Positions 25,272-34,729 of a stretch of 64,000 bases of DNA are shown here, piece by piece. Positions within the stretch are counted from its first letter, which is position 1. The number at the start of each line of letters is the position of its first letter. The notes under the pieces are model-generated. The model saw nothing but the letters and a program-made list of their open reading frames with translations. It was not told the DNA's origin and ran no database searches. The translations under genes were made by a program, and so were the position numbers. This stretch comes from Mucilaginibacter gossypiicola. GTDB lineage: Bacteria; Bacteroidota; Bacteroidia; Sphingobacteriales; Sphingobacteriaceae. The DNA lies in NCBI RefSeq assembly GCF_900110105.1, contig NZ_FOCL01000001.1:806001-870000 (forward strand), given 5' to 3'.

Positions 25272-26120
25272 TTATCTGACCGATGGGATGATGTCAGCGT
25301 TAAGTATATCTTTATAAGGGATATGTAGAGAAATAACCCTGCCTGATAACTGCTTTTCATTAAGTTCAACCCGCAATAGCTTATTGCCAGGGAAGGTGAA
25401 TTTCTTGAATACAAAAATGTTCCGGTAATGACGCGCGAATTGGGTCTGCTCAAAAAGAATAAACTCCGGTTTTATTTCGAGGGCCTGCACAGTTGATGCT
25501 TTGGTAACTTTCTGATCTTCGATGGTAAATCGAAAATTATCAATTTCATAGCTCAGCTTGCTTCGGTTGACATAGCCCAGATCAAGAAAGATATAATCGC
25601 CGAACGTGTATACATGATTAAGCCTGGCTTTGATATCGAATGCTTTGGCGTGCCGTAGGTTGGCTTCCGGGCGAAAACAAAGCAGGTTCGTGCTTAACCT
25701 TTTAAGTTCTGGCTGAGATAGACTAACCCCGATATCGAGCGGCCTCGTCTCCGAGGGTTGAATTTCTATTTCAGATTGGATGGCCCCCCCATCCGACGCA
25801 GACCATTCAATACGGTATTGCGCCAAAAACTTTTCACCGGCGATGGTTACTATGGCTTCACGACCAGCAATTTTTGACGAATCCGAACGATAACGGATAC
25901 GCAGCACGTTTTTTACCGGCAGATCTCCGACAATACTTTTAGAGGAAATATCCACGTATTGAATAGGTTCAGGGGAAATAAAGTGTACCGAAAGGCTGTC
26001 GGGTAAATAAACTACGGGTAAGTCTGATTTACGGGTGCCCTCGGGCAAATTGATTTTTTGGGCATAGGAATGCAGGGCCGCTATGAAGATAGCAGCGAGC
26101 GTAAACAGGAAATTTTTCAT
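25272..26120 (-). CDS. traN: conjugative transposon protein TraN
   Basis: Exported 282-aa component of the Bacteroidota mating apparatus (TraN/DUF4138), thought to be the VirB9-like outer part of the channel. The signal peptide is MKNFLFTLAAIFIAALHSYA. TraN features are LPVVYLPDSLSVHFISPEPI, a mid-domain VYTFGDYIFLDLGYVNRSKL, and a C-terminal beta segment (IFVFKKFTFPGNKLLRVEL). Its start overlaps the traM stop by one base. Confidence 0.88.
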   Translation of the reverse strand: MKNFLFTLAAIFIAALHSYAQKINLPEGTRKSDLPVVYLPDSLSVHFISPEPIQYVDISSKSIVGDLPVKNVLRIRYRSDSSKIAGREAIVTIAGEKFLAQYRIEWSASDGGAIQSEIEIQPSETRPLDIGVSLSQPELKRLSTNLLCFRPEANLRHAKAFDIKARLNHVYTFGDYIFLDLGYVNRSKLSYEIDNFRFTIEDQKVTKASTVQALEIKPEFILFEQTQFARHYRNIFVFKKFTFPGNKLLRVELNEKQLSGRVISLHIPYKDILNADIIPSVR

Positions 26121-27280
26121 TACTGATTTAAGTTTTTAGTGTCAATGAGGTAGATGTAACTGTTGTATTTGATTTTCGCCTTGTTTTTGCGAATGGCCGA
26201 GGCGATGGCGGTCGATGTCGATTGAAAGAGTTTGCTGGCGGTGCTCATTAAAAACTGGCTGCCGGAACCGGAACCGTTGTCGATGGATACCCCTTGTATG
26301 GAATTAGTGCCGAGATCTTTGGTAAAATCCCTGAATTGAGAATCGGGCACATAAAGGCCCGGCAACCCATCCTGGTCATAAATATCCAGCTTAACAGGGA
26401 GCAACTGGCCATTATACAGAATTGACCTCACCGTGAGCACCACGCGCTGACCGGAAAAGCCACTGATGAGCGCATAAAGGTAACTGTCTTTAGGTACGGT
26501 CACCTTTCCGGCTACAATGGGTTCTAATAACCGTAGCCGGATGCGTGAACCAGCGTAACCCGTTATACTTTCATCGATCATGGCCGTGATAAAAGATTGA
26601 TCCTTTTGCGGTTTGATGGTGTTAAACTCATCGGTCGATTCGCTGAATTTGACGACACTTAGCGTTTGGTCTTCGGCCTTTTTCTGCGCTGCTTTTAATT
26701 TGGCTTCCTGCTGTTCCTTCTGGTAATTTGGATCGCCTAACTTCTTGATGCTATCCATGTAGGCCATTTGCTTTTTGAACAGTTCCATCGGGTCTTTCTC
26801 GCCGGGCTGCGCAGTGCCACTATTAAGCGGTGGCAGGGATTTTTGCTGATGTGAGATCAGGTTTAAAGCATCGGCCATTTGCTGGTCGTGACTATTATAG
26901 GTGCTTTTGGGAATTTGTGTTTTTGATGTCGGCATGATGAAGCGTTGTTTCATCACGCTGTCGATGGAATCCAGTTGTCTTTTCTGGCGGGTGGCGGTGC
27001 TCATACCGCCATTGCCTGGTGCTTCAGATGGTATTGGCGATACGGCCGAATTACCATCCGCATTCTTGTACCTGTCCCGGTATGCGTCGAGCTTGTTTTC
27101 GAGGTTGCGTTTTTTGATGTCGGGGGAAACGTCCGCCACCGTGCTGTTGAAGCCAGCTTCGTGTTTCACCTGCTTTTTGTTTTTCGAAGCGCTGCTATGA
27201 TAGACGTAGAAAAACAGGCAAAGGAAAGGCAGCGCCAGCAACGGAAGAATGTACTTGGGTTGTCGGAGATTGATTTTCAT
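26120..27280 (-). CDS. traM: conjugative transposon protein TraM
   Basis: A 386-aa inner-membrane-anchored protein of the VirB10-like TraM family. A basic N-terminus is followed by one transmembrane helix at about 11-28 (ILPLLALPFLCLFFYVY), a long linker rich in Gln, Lys and Pro, and a conserved C-terminal domain with FITAMIDESITGYAGSRIRL and LLPVKLDIYDQDGLPGLYVP. The start overlaps the stop of the upstream gene as ATGA. It probably spans the periplasm and joins TraN to the inner-membrane complex. Confidence 0.9.
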   Translation of the reverse strand: MKINLRQPKYILPLLALPFLCLFFYVYHSSASKNKKQVKHEAGFNSTVADVSPDIKKRNLENKLDAYRDRYKNADGNSAVSPIPSEAPGNGGMSTATRQKRQLDSIDSVMKQRFIMPTSKTQIPKSTYNSHDQQMADALNLISHQQKSLPPLNSGTAQPGEKDPMELFKKQMAYMDSIKKLGDPNYQKEQQEAKLKAAQKKAEDQTLSVVKFSESTDEFNTIKPQKDQSFITAMIDESITGYAGSRIRLRLLEPIVAGKVTVPKDSYLYALISGFSGQRVVLTVRSILYNGQLLPVKLDIYDQDGLPGLYVPDSQFRDFTKDLGTNSIQGVSIDNGSGSGSQFLMSTASKLFQSTSTAIASAIRKNKAKIKYNSYIYLIDTKNLNQ

Positions 27281-27705
27281 TTTCTTTGATTGAATTTGTG
27301 GTTGAGTTTTTGAAAACTGTCAAGGGCGGTATCGAGCCTGGCACTGTCCGCGCTGGTTAGCTGTTTCTTTTCTGATAGGCTGTCGATCATTTTGCGGAGG
27401 GCAAGCATTTCCTGAATGGCGTTACCGGTAGCCATGATTTGCTGAAATCCACCGGTAACGGGCGATTTTGCAATAACCGTTTTATGTGGGCGTAAGGTTA
27501 TATGAGGCGATCTGTGAGACGTTAGAATGATGATCACCGAAAGCAGCATACTGGCCACCATTACCCAAAAGATGGCTTTCGTGTTTTTAGCAGCGAACTG
27601 GCTGGCTGTACTTTTTGCCCTGTCCAGATAAGGTGCGAACTCTTTTTTAAGTTCGGAATAGGCCGTATCCCTGGGATCACGGTCAGAGCGTATTTTTTTG
27701 AACAT
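27277..27705 (-). CDS. TraL-position membrane protein, 142 aa
   Basis: Small membrane-anchored protein lying between traK and traM, the place of TraL in CTnDOT-type operons; I do not see enough to assign TraL by sequence. I prefer the ATG at 27705 (MFKKIRSDRDPRD), which overlaps traK by 23 bases, over the ATG at 27756. One transmembrane helix lies at about 47-66 (IFWVMVASMLLSVIIIL), followed by a helical periplasmic tail (KLNHKFNQRK). Confidence 0.65.
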   Translation of the reverse strand: MFKKIRSDRDPRDTAYSELKKEFAPYLDRAKSTASQFAAKNTKAIFWVMVASMLLSVIIILTSHRSPHITLRPHKTVIAKSPVTGGFQQIMATGNAIQEMLALRKMIDSLSEKKQLTSADSARLDTALDSFQKLNHKFNQRK

Positions 27706-28297
27706 CCTGCAAGTCTTTATTTTCAAGTGTTTTCCAGCCACAGATGAGAACCCCATGAGGGTTGTTGTCGCTTCGGGGGATATCTTTCAGGTAGCCTTCG
27801 GTTATCAGTGAGCGAATCACGGTGGAGCTGCGGCGGTCGATTTTAAGTTTACCATAGTACCTGAAATATTTACGGTTGAGGTCAAGGCTGATCGAATCCG
27901 TAGTGAGCGTTAGTACCGAACTGGAAGACAGTATGGAGTTGAAATACCCGTTTTCCTTGAGATTATTGTATTCCTGCACGCCGGATTCGTCAACCAGGTA
28001 CATTGCTTTTTTCAGCTGGTAATCGATGTATTTATCATCCGGTGTAAGGGAAAAGAACAGGCTATGAAAGCGTTCGATATCTGCCCGGTATTCCACTGGG
28101 CGGTTAACGGCGACATCCGTTTGATTCGCCATGATGGGGATGTTACCGGCCAATATGTATATACTCTTGCGGGCATCGGCCGCCTGCCGGCTGGCGAATG
28201 CCAGCGCGGTGACAGCGATAATGATGGCAGTCAGGAAACTACCCCACGCTAAAAAAGTGGCCAACTTTATTTTGGCTTCAATGTTCTTGATGATCAT
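27683..28297 (-). CDS. traK: conjugative transposon protein TraK
   Basis: A 204-aa bitopic inner-membrane protein of the VirB8-like TraK family. One transmembrane helix lies at about 15-35 (FLAWGSFLTAIIIAVTALAFA), and a periplasmic NTF2-like domain follows (RADIERFHSLFFSLTPDDKY is the family hallmark). VirB8-like proteins nucleate assembly of the secretion channel. It follows traJ by 15 bp and overlaps the next gene. Confidence 0.92.
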   Translation of the reverse strand: MIIKNIEAKIKLATFLAWGSFLTAIIIAVTALAFASRQAADARKSIYILAGNIPIMANQTDVAVNRPVEYRADIERFHSLFFSLTPDDKYIDYQLKKAMYLVDESGVQEYNNLKENGYFNSILSSSSVLTLTTDSISLDLNRKYFRYYGKLKIDRRSSTVIRSLITEGYLKDIPRSDNNPHGVLICGWKTLENKDLQDVQKNTL

Positions 28298-28312
28298 AAA
28301 ATTGGAGTTGGG

Positions 28313-29476
28313 TTAAATAAAACTGCCGGAGACCCTGCGGCCGACAGCGAAAACGGTAGCGGCACCACGGCTGGCGCTGGAGGTGGCCGAGCTGATACCG
28401 GAGGTAGAGATGATCCAGGTGGATATACTCGGAACGGTAAACATGCAGATGGCACCGATCAGGAAAACGATAATTACCGTTCCAAAGGACAGGATGCCGT
28501 TACCTGCAAACCACGCAAGCTTTTCAAGGTCGGCGCTGGCACCATTCTGGCCAACCAATACCTGGTAGCGACTGATTTCCGATTGCATACCGTATTCCTG
28601 CATCAGGGCGCAGAGATACATGATGAGGTAACCAATTCCGGAGTACAGGTTCACGGATATAAAACGGGCGATCCAGGTACTGAAACTGTCACGGAAAGCA
28701 GGAAGTATGCTGGCTGCGACGGAGAACGGCCCGAGTATCACCAATATCGATGAATAGATAATCTGAATCATAAAGATGATGTAGACTGCTATCCTAAGAA
28801 TCCAGATCGCGAGCAGTTCGAGCAGCTCCGTGACGAGTAATTGCATCCCCACTTGCAGCCGGTTTTTCAACTCCAATAATGGCGAAACCACATCAGAGAT
28901 ACCCTGTTTTACAGTGCTGGTAACAGAATCCCAAGCCTGTCCGTACCATGTATCACTTTCTTTTTCAGCAACCTCGGTTTGTGCCTGGTAAGTGATGAGC
29001 GAATTGGCTACCGCTAAGATGAGGTTGGCACGTTGAAACCGTAAACCTTCCACATTTTGCTGTTCACTCTCGAACATCTGATCTGTTTGCGCCTGCACGA
29101 GGTCTGTAGGAAAAGCGATCATTTTTACGAAAGCGCCCCACCAGATGATGACCATGGCCAATGCGAAGGGTCGTAACAGCGGCATGATCTCCATTTTTTT
29201 ATCGCCGACCATCATTTCGTAAGATTTTACAGAAAAGAAGATGATCATAAATATGGCTGCAAGCGCCTGCGCGTCGCCGATGAACAAACCGAAGTGCGAC
29301 CAAATGGAATCTTTAAGGCCACCTAAAAAGGTCATCATACCGTTTTCATAGATACCGTCACCCTGAAGGAATTGAATTGATTGTTTATAATTGGCTGTGT
29401 CGATGGTATTCTGCGCAAAACTTCCGGTGGCCATGACCAGGAAGAGCATGGATAGTAGAATGATTTTCTTTTTCAT
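28313..29476 (-). CDS. traJ: conjugative transposon protein TraJ
   Basis: A 387-aa polytopic inner-membrane protein of the TraJ family, comparable to VirB6. A signal-like N-terminus (LLSMLFLVMATGSFAQN) is followed by a helix at about 47-66, a conserved DKKMEIMPLLRPFALAMVII block, and four or more C-terminal membrane segments between 215 and 375 (WILRIAVYIIFMIQIIYSSI, LVILGPFSVAASILPAF, GTVIIVFLIGAICMF). It would form the membrane path for DNA. It lies 3 bp after the 260-aa secreted protein gene. Confidence 0.92.
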   Translation of the reverse strand: MKKKIILLSMLFLVMATGSFAQNTIDTANYKQSIQFLQGDGIYENGMMTFLGGLKDSIWSHFGLFIGDAQALAAIFMIIFFSVKSYEMMVGDKKMEIMPLLRPFALAMVIIWWGAFVKMIAFPTDLVQAQTDQMFESEQQNVEGLRFQRANLILAVANSLITYQAQTEVAEKESDTWYGQAWDSVTSTVKQGISDVVSPLLELKNRLQVGMQLLVTELLELLAIWILRIAVYIIFMIQIIYSSILVILGPFSVAASILPAFRDSFSTWIARFISVNLYSGIGYLIMYLCALMQEYGMQSEISRYQVLVGQNGASADLEKLAWFAGNGILSFGTVIIVFLIGAICMFTVPSISTWIISTSGISSATSSASRGAATVFAVGRRVSGSFI

Positions 29477-29479
29477 GAG

Positions 29480-30262
29480 TTAGTATTTTGCGTGCTGTAA
29501 TACTTTATTGGCAATCTGTACATCCGTTTGCGGCGACCATGGGCCGGGGTTTACGGCTGCTGTTTTGATACGGTGCTGCTGGCTTGCCATTTGGATATCC
29601 TTCTGTGCGGCCGAGATGCGAATGTTCCAAACCCCTGCAAGGCGCTCATAATCTTTCAGCATCCGGTAATAAGCCATAATACGGGACCCGCGATCCATGT
29701 CGGTCGCTCTGGCACCGTTTAACCTTTGCTGGAGCATGGACAGCTCGTTGGTATACCAGTTATAAGTACCCTCGGTGACCAGCTTGGCGCTGACTTCCGT
29801 GGGAAGCGCACCGAGCAGCGATGCTGCTGAATAGTTCAGTAATGGCTTAAACTGCTGGTTATAGTAGAGCAACCAAAGCGGATCAGTATCTGATAGCAGG
29901 CCGGATTGACTGGCGATTTGTGAAAGTGCCGTGTTGCGTACGGTGTCGGATTGCAGTTTGTATTTGTTATCGATGCTGTTTTGCGTACCTACCAGGGCGA
30001 GGCGTTGTGTTTGCGGCCCGGTGGCTGACAGGGGCCTGAGATCAGTTTTGTGATAATTGGGATAAAAGAACCCCCATATCAGCCAGTAATAAGGGTTGAG
30101 ACTTAGAAAGCCAGCTTTCGGATCGAATTTGTTCTGATCCCATTGCAGGTACACCATCCGCTGTTCCTGATGAATGATCGCTTTATCGTTGATCTCTTCC
30201 TGTGCGTTTGCTTTAAAAATGAATAAGCAACAGAGGATTGACAGTATAAATATTTGTTTCAT
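29480..30262 (-). CDS. secreted transfer-operon protein with family C-terminal signature, 260 aa
   Basis: Exported protein (signal peptide FILSILCCLFIFKANAQ). It is the last and most diverged of four consecutive secreted proteins between traG and traJ. The C-terminus PWSPQTDVQIANKVLQHAKY matches the W-x3-D-x3-A-x3-[LI]-x2-AKY signature of the three genes upstream. The middle is helical (LSMLQQRLNGARATDMDRG). The gene order suggests the TraI position or a VirB5-like minor pilin. The start overlaps the preceding stop (ATGA at 30259). Confidence 0.65.
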   Translation of the reverse strand: MKQIFILSILCCLFIFKANAQEEINDKAIIHQEQRMVYLQWDQNKFDPKAGFLSLNPYYWLIWGFFYPNYHKTDLRPLSATGPQTQRLALVGTQNSIDNKYKLQSDTVRNTALSQIASQSGLLSDTDPLWLLYYNQQFKPLLNYSAASLLGALPTEVSAKLVTEGTYNWYTNELSMLQQRLNGARATDMDRGSRIMAYYRMLKDYERLAGVWNIRISAAQKDIQMASQQHRIKTAAVNPGPWSPQTDVQIANKVLQHAKY

Positions 30263-30921
30263 TGTTGCAGGTATTTGGATTTGGTAATAATTTGGCTGGC
30301 GAGGTTCAGATCCTTGTTGACCCAGGCCTGATAGGGATTAACAGAAGCGATCAATCCACGGGTTTTCGCCCAGAACATCGCGCGATAAGCACCATAGGCA
30401 AGCGCATCGATGATTTGTAATTGTTGCGTAACCTTGCGTAATAACTGATCCCGGCTGTTGTAGTCCGCAAGTACATTATTGCCTTCCTTCAAAACATAGC
30501 CGGACACATCAGTGACGAGCGCAATTGCCCGGGCCTGCATCTGCTGCTGGATATTTTGGGTAAAGAGCAAAAGCTCTGGCTGTGCTTTTGCCATTTCCAG
30601 GCATTGATTTAGGTTACCAACCATGTCGGCAACGATGACACTGAGATTTTTGAATGCAAGCCCGTCCTTCAATGCGGAGTTTACATTCGCCAATCCATTG
30701 TAAATAATGTTCTGTGCCAGAACGACGGAACTGACGTTTGTATTCATCGTATTCAGGTTGCCGTTGATTTTTCCTAAATACTGATTGTGGGTGGATTCTG
30801 CCGAGCTGCGCACCAGCCCATTTTCGATGACCGCTGCAAAATGCTGCGGATCGAAAACGATTTCCTGCGCCCTGGCCTGTAACAGGCCAAGGCATAGGGC
30901 AAACACTAAGAAACTTTTCAT
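30259..30921 (-). CDS. secreted helical protein of the four-gene transfer family, 220 aa
   Basis: Signal peptide MKSFLVFALCLGLLQARAQ, then a long helical region. It is closest to the 31580 gene: both have a repeat-like N-half (GKINGNLNTMNTNVSSVVLA), a block near LAYGAYRAMFWAKTRG, and the C-terminal signature VNPYQAWVNKDLNLASQIIT followed by KSKYLQQ. TraI-like or VirB5/TrbJ-like pilus-tip function is inferred from export, helix content and position. Its start touches the previous stop. Confidence 0.68.
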   Translation of the reverse strand: MKSFLVFALCLGLLQARAQEIVFDPQHFAAVIENGLVRSSAESTHNQYLGKINGNLNTMNTNVSSVVLAQNIIYNGLANVNSALKDGLAFKNLSVIVADMVGNLNQCLEMAKAQPELLLFTQNIQQQMQARAIALVTDVSGYVLKEGNNVLADYNSRDQLLRKVTQQLQIIDALAYGAYRAMFWAKTRGLIASVNPYQAWVNKDLNLASQIITKSKYLQQ

Positions 30922-31583
30922 TATTTGAGGTATTTGGCGTTTTGGAGAATGTTGTTAACCATGTTTTTATCCTGATCTACCCAGGTTTGAAACGGGTTAA
31001 GTGATTTAAGTACTGATGCCAGGTTAGAATATTGCAACAGGTTGAGAAGGTTGCCGGACAATTCCTGTATTCGGCTGAGCTGTTGAATGATGTAGTCGAA
31101 CAGCAATTTGCGGTCGGATTGTTTCATCTGGTTTACATCACCATAGGACAAGATCAGGCCAGCGACATATCCCGACAGGGCTTCCGCTTTTTCAGCAAAT
31201 TCAACTTCCGTATGATAGCTCAATGGAATGATAGCCGGGTTCTTTTGTGCGAGCACAATAATCTGCTGCTGATTATTGACTATTCGATTGATGACGGGTA
31301 CAGCATATATGCCTACATCAGCAGCGCTGATAAGCGTACCCAAGGCATTGTAGCGGTTCTGGATGGTTCTGTAAACCCCCTTCAGTTTGTCCAGTAGGGT
31401 TTCGTTGGCTTGTTCATTAGCGGTATTTAAAGCCTGTTGATTTTTTGCGGCCACCTGCCTGCTATGCTCATCCTGAGATTCGTTAATCAGCTGGTACATA
31501 CCTGGCAAGTCGAGTGCATTCTTTTGCGCCATTACCGGCAGGCTAAGGGAAAAGAGGCAGATGATCATGATGAGATTTTTCAT
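30921..31583 (-). CDS. secreted helical protein of the four-gene transfer family, 220 aa
   Basis: Signal peptide MKNLIMIICLFSLSLPVMAQ. The body is Gln/Asn-rich and helical (SRQVAAKNQQALNTANEQ) and the end reads LNPFQTWVDQDKNMVNNILQ, then NAKYLK, the same C-terminal signature as its neighbours. A middle segment VPVINRIVNNQQQIIVLAQK is shared in position with the other members. It is translationally coupled to the genes on both sides. Confidence 0.68.
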   Translation of the reverse strand: MKNLIMIICLFSLSLPVMAQKNALDLPGMYQLINESQDEHSRQVAAKNQQALNTANEQANETLLDKLKGVYRTIQNRYNALGTLISAADVGIYAVPVINRIVNNQQQIIVLAQKNPAIIPLSYHTEVEFAEKAEALSGYVAGLILSYGDVNQMKQSDRKLLFDYIIQQLSRIQELSGNLLNLLQYSNLASVLKSLNPFQTWVDQDKNMVNNILQNAKYLK

Positions 31584-32248
31584 TGCTTCAGGTATTTAGC
31601 GTTATTGATTACGTCTGTAGCGATGCGGACATCCTGATTCTGCCATGTCGCCCATGGGTTGAGTGATCTAAATATCCCGTTCATTCTGGCCCAGTACATG
31701 GCGCGGGACATACCATAAGCAATACCACGCAAAACCTGCATGTTGGTAGCAATGTGATTAAGCAGCCGCCCGCGTTCACCGGAGTCCATGAGGTTGGCAT
31801 TGCCTCCTTTCATGACATACGCGCTTACATCTGCTGCTAAGGCAACGGCCCTTGATTCAAAGTCGCGGGCACCCTGCTCCGCAAAAAGCAGCAATACGGG
31901 GTTTGATTTTGCGTAGGTTAAAGCCTGTTGCACGTCGGTTACAATGTCACTACCGCAATCGGCGATGTCCTTAATGGTATAGAGATTGGAGATTACGGAA
32001 GCTACCTGGCTAAGCCCTTTATAAATATTGTTTTGCAGGTCATTGGCAACGGTCAACTGGCCGGTGAGTGCCAATTGACCCTTTGAGATAAGGCTGAGGT
32101 TGTTGTTGGTGGTATTGAGCTGGCCGTTGATCACCCCGGCATTTACCGCGACGGCGGCAGAAGTTGTGGGATCAACCACCAATTCCTGGGCCCAAACTTT
32201 ATGCAAAAGCATAAAAAGCAGCGGAAAAAGTACAATCATCAGTTTCAT
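31580..32248 (-). CDS. secreted helical protein of the four-gene transfer family, 222 aa
   Basis: First of the four. Signal peptide KLMIVLFPLLFMLLHKVWAQ. The N-half is Asn/Gln-rich (NGQLNTTNNNLSLISKGQLA), followed by RGIAYGMSRAMYWARMNGI and the C-terminal signature LNPWATWQNQDVRIATDVIN, then NAKYLKQ. It starts 27 bp after traG. This one most resembles the TraI-type proteins of Bacteroidota ICEs by position. Confidence 0.7.
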   Translation of the reverse strand: MKLMIVLFPLLFMLLHKVWAQELVVDPTTSAAVAVNAGVINGQLNTTNNNLSLISKGQLALTGQLTVANDLQNNIYKGLSQVASVISNLYTIKDIADCGSDIVTDVQQALTYAKSNPVLLLFAEQGARDFESRAVALAADVSAYVMKGGNANLMDSGERGRLLNHIATNMQVLRGIAYGMSRAMYWARMNGIFRSLNPWATWQNQDVRIATDVINNAKYLKQ

Positions 32249-32275
32249 GGTCGTCGTTTTAATTTAATGGAATGG

Positions 32276-34729
32276 TTAAGCAGCTAAGGGCACACCGGTA
32301 TTGTTGACCCGGCTAACAAATTGCTGAAGCTGAAGCCCGCTGCTTTTAAGGGCTTCCACGAACGCTTCAAGTGCTTTCGGATAAGTACCAAAATGGTTGA
32401 CATAGATTTCAACCGCAGATTTTTCCGGCTTTTCAGTGGTATAGGCGAGATACTGGTATAAGGAAACTTCAACGCCATAAACTTCGCCGGTCGAACCACG
32501 CCGGATGTACACTTCCTTAAACCGGCCGCGTCCTTCCTGATTGTTCAGTTGATGTATGCTAAAGATTTTTTTGCGTTCCACCTCGTTGATGGAAAGCAAA
32601 GCGGCAATTTCATTATAGTTATCCTTAAACTTATTCTGATCAAGCAGCGTAATGGTATCAGAATTACTGATGATACTATCTTTAACTACCGCATTGCCAA
32701 TGATGTCAGCCAGTTCCTGGGTGACTACGATGACTTCACCCCAAAACTTTCTTACCGTTTTATAGAGATATAAAAGATACCCCGCCATCAGCGGACTGGC
32801 GATGGCTTTCCAGGCCTCTTCCACAATCAGGCATTTGCGCCGGTCGGAACGATAGCGCATTTTCTGGATGAACAAATCCATGATGGAGAGCGTGACTATC
32901 GGAAATAAAATCTTGTTCTCCTTTATGGAATCAATTTCATAAACAATAAACCGCTCATTAAATAGCGATTTGTCCGTTTGCTCGTTCAGTATGGTTTCAA
33001 ACTCACCACCCCGATAAAACTTTTTAAGTACATATTTAAACTCGTCATGATCGAACGCGATCTGCTCCTCGGCTTTGATTTCCGGTATTTTTTTAAGGGC
33101 AAATTCATAGAAAGTGTTGAAGTTCAAAAGACGGTCATCTTCGTGGTCGTCGAACCAATAGTTAAAATAAGCGCTAATGGTATGCGCGATGACATCACGT
33201 TCAACCTGGCTGATAATGCCCTCAGCACCTTTCCAAAGCAGGCAGATCAGTGTAACCAGAAACTCCTTCTTTTCGATATTATATTCCTCCGGCGAAATCG
33301 CAAAAGGGTTCATCGTGATCGGCTTCTTATCGGTATAGGTAATGTATTTGCCGTTATAATATGAACATAGCCCGGAATATGAGTGACCGGTATCAACGAT
33401 CACCATATCGGTGTTATAGAGCATTTTTTGTTCTATCAGCGAATTTTGATAAAAAGATTTACCCGAACCTGATGGGCCCAATGTAAAGGAGTTTCTGTTA
33501 TTGATACGCCCTGTTCGCATGGGAAGATCAGAAGGATCGATAGCGATTGGGATGCCTTGCCGGTCAGTGAAGCGGACGGTATAATCTGACGGCTCATCTT
33601 TTGGCAGTGATTCTTTAAAAAAGAAACATAAAGCAGCGTCGCAGGTGGTCAGGAACCAGTCATAGTTTTTCAGTTCAACTGCATTACCGGGTAATACCGT
33701 TCTGAAAAGCTCCAGCTGGTTATAGGCGTTTTTGCTGGCAATAATTCCCAACCCAAACAGGCTGCTTTCAATATAATTTGCCGCCTTTTGTATTTCGCTT
33801 TTATCGGCCGCGATCAGGATATTAAAATGGCAGTTTACCAAGAGCTGGTTTTCACGGGCGACGTCCGTCAAAAGGTGGTCAATATCCTCCACGCAGGTTT
33901 GATTGGCCGGGTCTGGGATGCCGGAATGCCTTTTCTTTTTCAGCTCCAGTTTACGGAGTGTAGCCGTTTGCCCCGGAATTTCGATCACCTGGTTATAAAC
34001 GAGGCAATCACAGCCGGGAGCTTTAAAAAGGAATTGGAGCGCATCCACCGGAAACCCTTTAATGGTATCTTTTTCATTCCATTCCACATGGGTGGCAACC
34101 TCAGATGGTAAATCCATACTGTCGATATTGATTAGGCTGATACTCCTGACAGCACGGTCACCCATCAGCAATTCGGTATCATTCGGTGCAATATTGTTAA
34201 GCACTGTAGTTGGCTCACTGAAACTCATGCTAAGGATTTGCATAACCAGTTTATTGATCTGGCTTTCTTCGAGGATCTTGGGCTGCATACCCGCGCCGAG
34301 TAAAAGATCGTACACTTTAATTACCGATTGGCTGAAGTCGATGAGCGCACGCTGATCGAAAACATAAAAGGCACCGCGTTTAATCTGCCGGGTAATGACG
34401 AGGTGTGTTTCAAGTTTGATATACCTTCGGCCGGCGAAGTGTTCGTTAAATTTTTGCTGTAAAAACTCCTTTGCAGGTTTGTTTGGATAAATGGCTTTTG
34501 AAAAGACATCTAATTTTTGCAATAGGTAGCCATCACCTAATATTTTGACGATGTTCAGTAAGAGGTTGTGATAATCATCGTAGGCCTCGGACTGCGCACC
34601 GTATTGCAGGACAGGATTTGAAACGGTAAGGATTGCTGAAAAATCACCATCCGCGCCATAAAGCAGGTCGATGCCGGACTCGCGGGCCACACCAATATAG
34701 GGTAGCTTAAACTCTGTTTTTGCTGCCAT
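32276..34729 (-). CDS. traG: TraG-family conjugation ATPase, VirB4-like
   Basis: Main energising ATPase of the mating apparatus. I place the start at the ATG at 34729 (MAAKTEFKLPYIGVARESGI), giving 817 aa; it overlaps traF by 23 bases. An in-frame ATG at 34834 would lie deep inside traF. Walker A GPSGSGKSFY is at 418-427, Walker B KCLIVEEAWKAI follows later, and the C-terminus shows the VirB4 block VVVTQELADIIGNAVVKDSI. The family name TraG here is the CTnDOT one and is distinct from the VirD4-type coupling protein at 22239. Confidence 0.95.
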   Translation of the reverse strand: MAAKTEFKLPYIGVARESGIDLLYGADGDFSAILTVSNPVLQYGAQSEAYDDYHNLLLNIVKILGDGYLLQKLDVFSKAIYPNKPAKEFLQQKFNEHFAGRRYIKLETHLVITRQIKRGAFYVFDQRALIDFSQSVIKVYDLLLGAGMQPKILEESQINKLVMQILSMSFSEPTTVLNNIAPNDTELLMGDRAVRSISLINIDSMDLPSEVATHVEWNEKDTIKGFPVDALQFLFKAPGCDCLVYNQVIEIPGQTATLRKLELKKKRHSGIPDPANQTCVEDIDHLLTDVARENQLLVNCHFNILIAADKSEIQKAANYIESSLFGLGIIASKNAYNQLELFRTVLPGNAVELKNYDWFLTTCDAALCFFFKESLPKDEPSDYTVRFTDRQGIPIAIDPSDLPMRTGRINNRNSFTLGPSGSGKSFYQNSLIEQKMLYNTDMVIVDTGHSYSGLCSYYNGKYITYTDKKPITMNPFAISPEEYNIEKKEFLVTLICLLWKGAEGIISQVERDVIAHTISAYFNYWFDDHEDDRLLNFNTFYEFALKKIPEIKAEEQIAFDHDEFKYVLKKFYRGGEFETILNEQTDKSLFNERFIVYEIDSIKENKILFPIVTLSIMDLFIQKMRYRSDRRKCLIVEEAWKAIASPLMAGYLLYLYKTVRKFWGEVIVVTQELADIIGNAVVKDSIISNSDTITLLDQNKFKDNYNEIAALLSINEVERKKIFSIHQLNNQEGRGRFKEVYIRRGSTGEVYGVEVSLYQYLAYTTEKPEKSAVEIYVNHFGTYPKALEAFVEALKSSGLQLQQFVSRVNNTGVPLAA

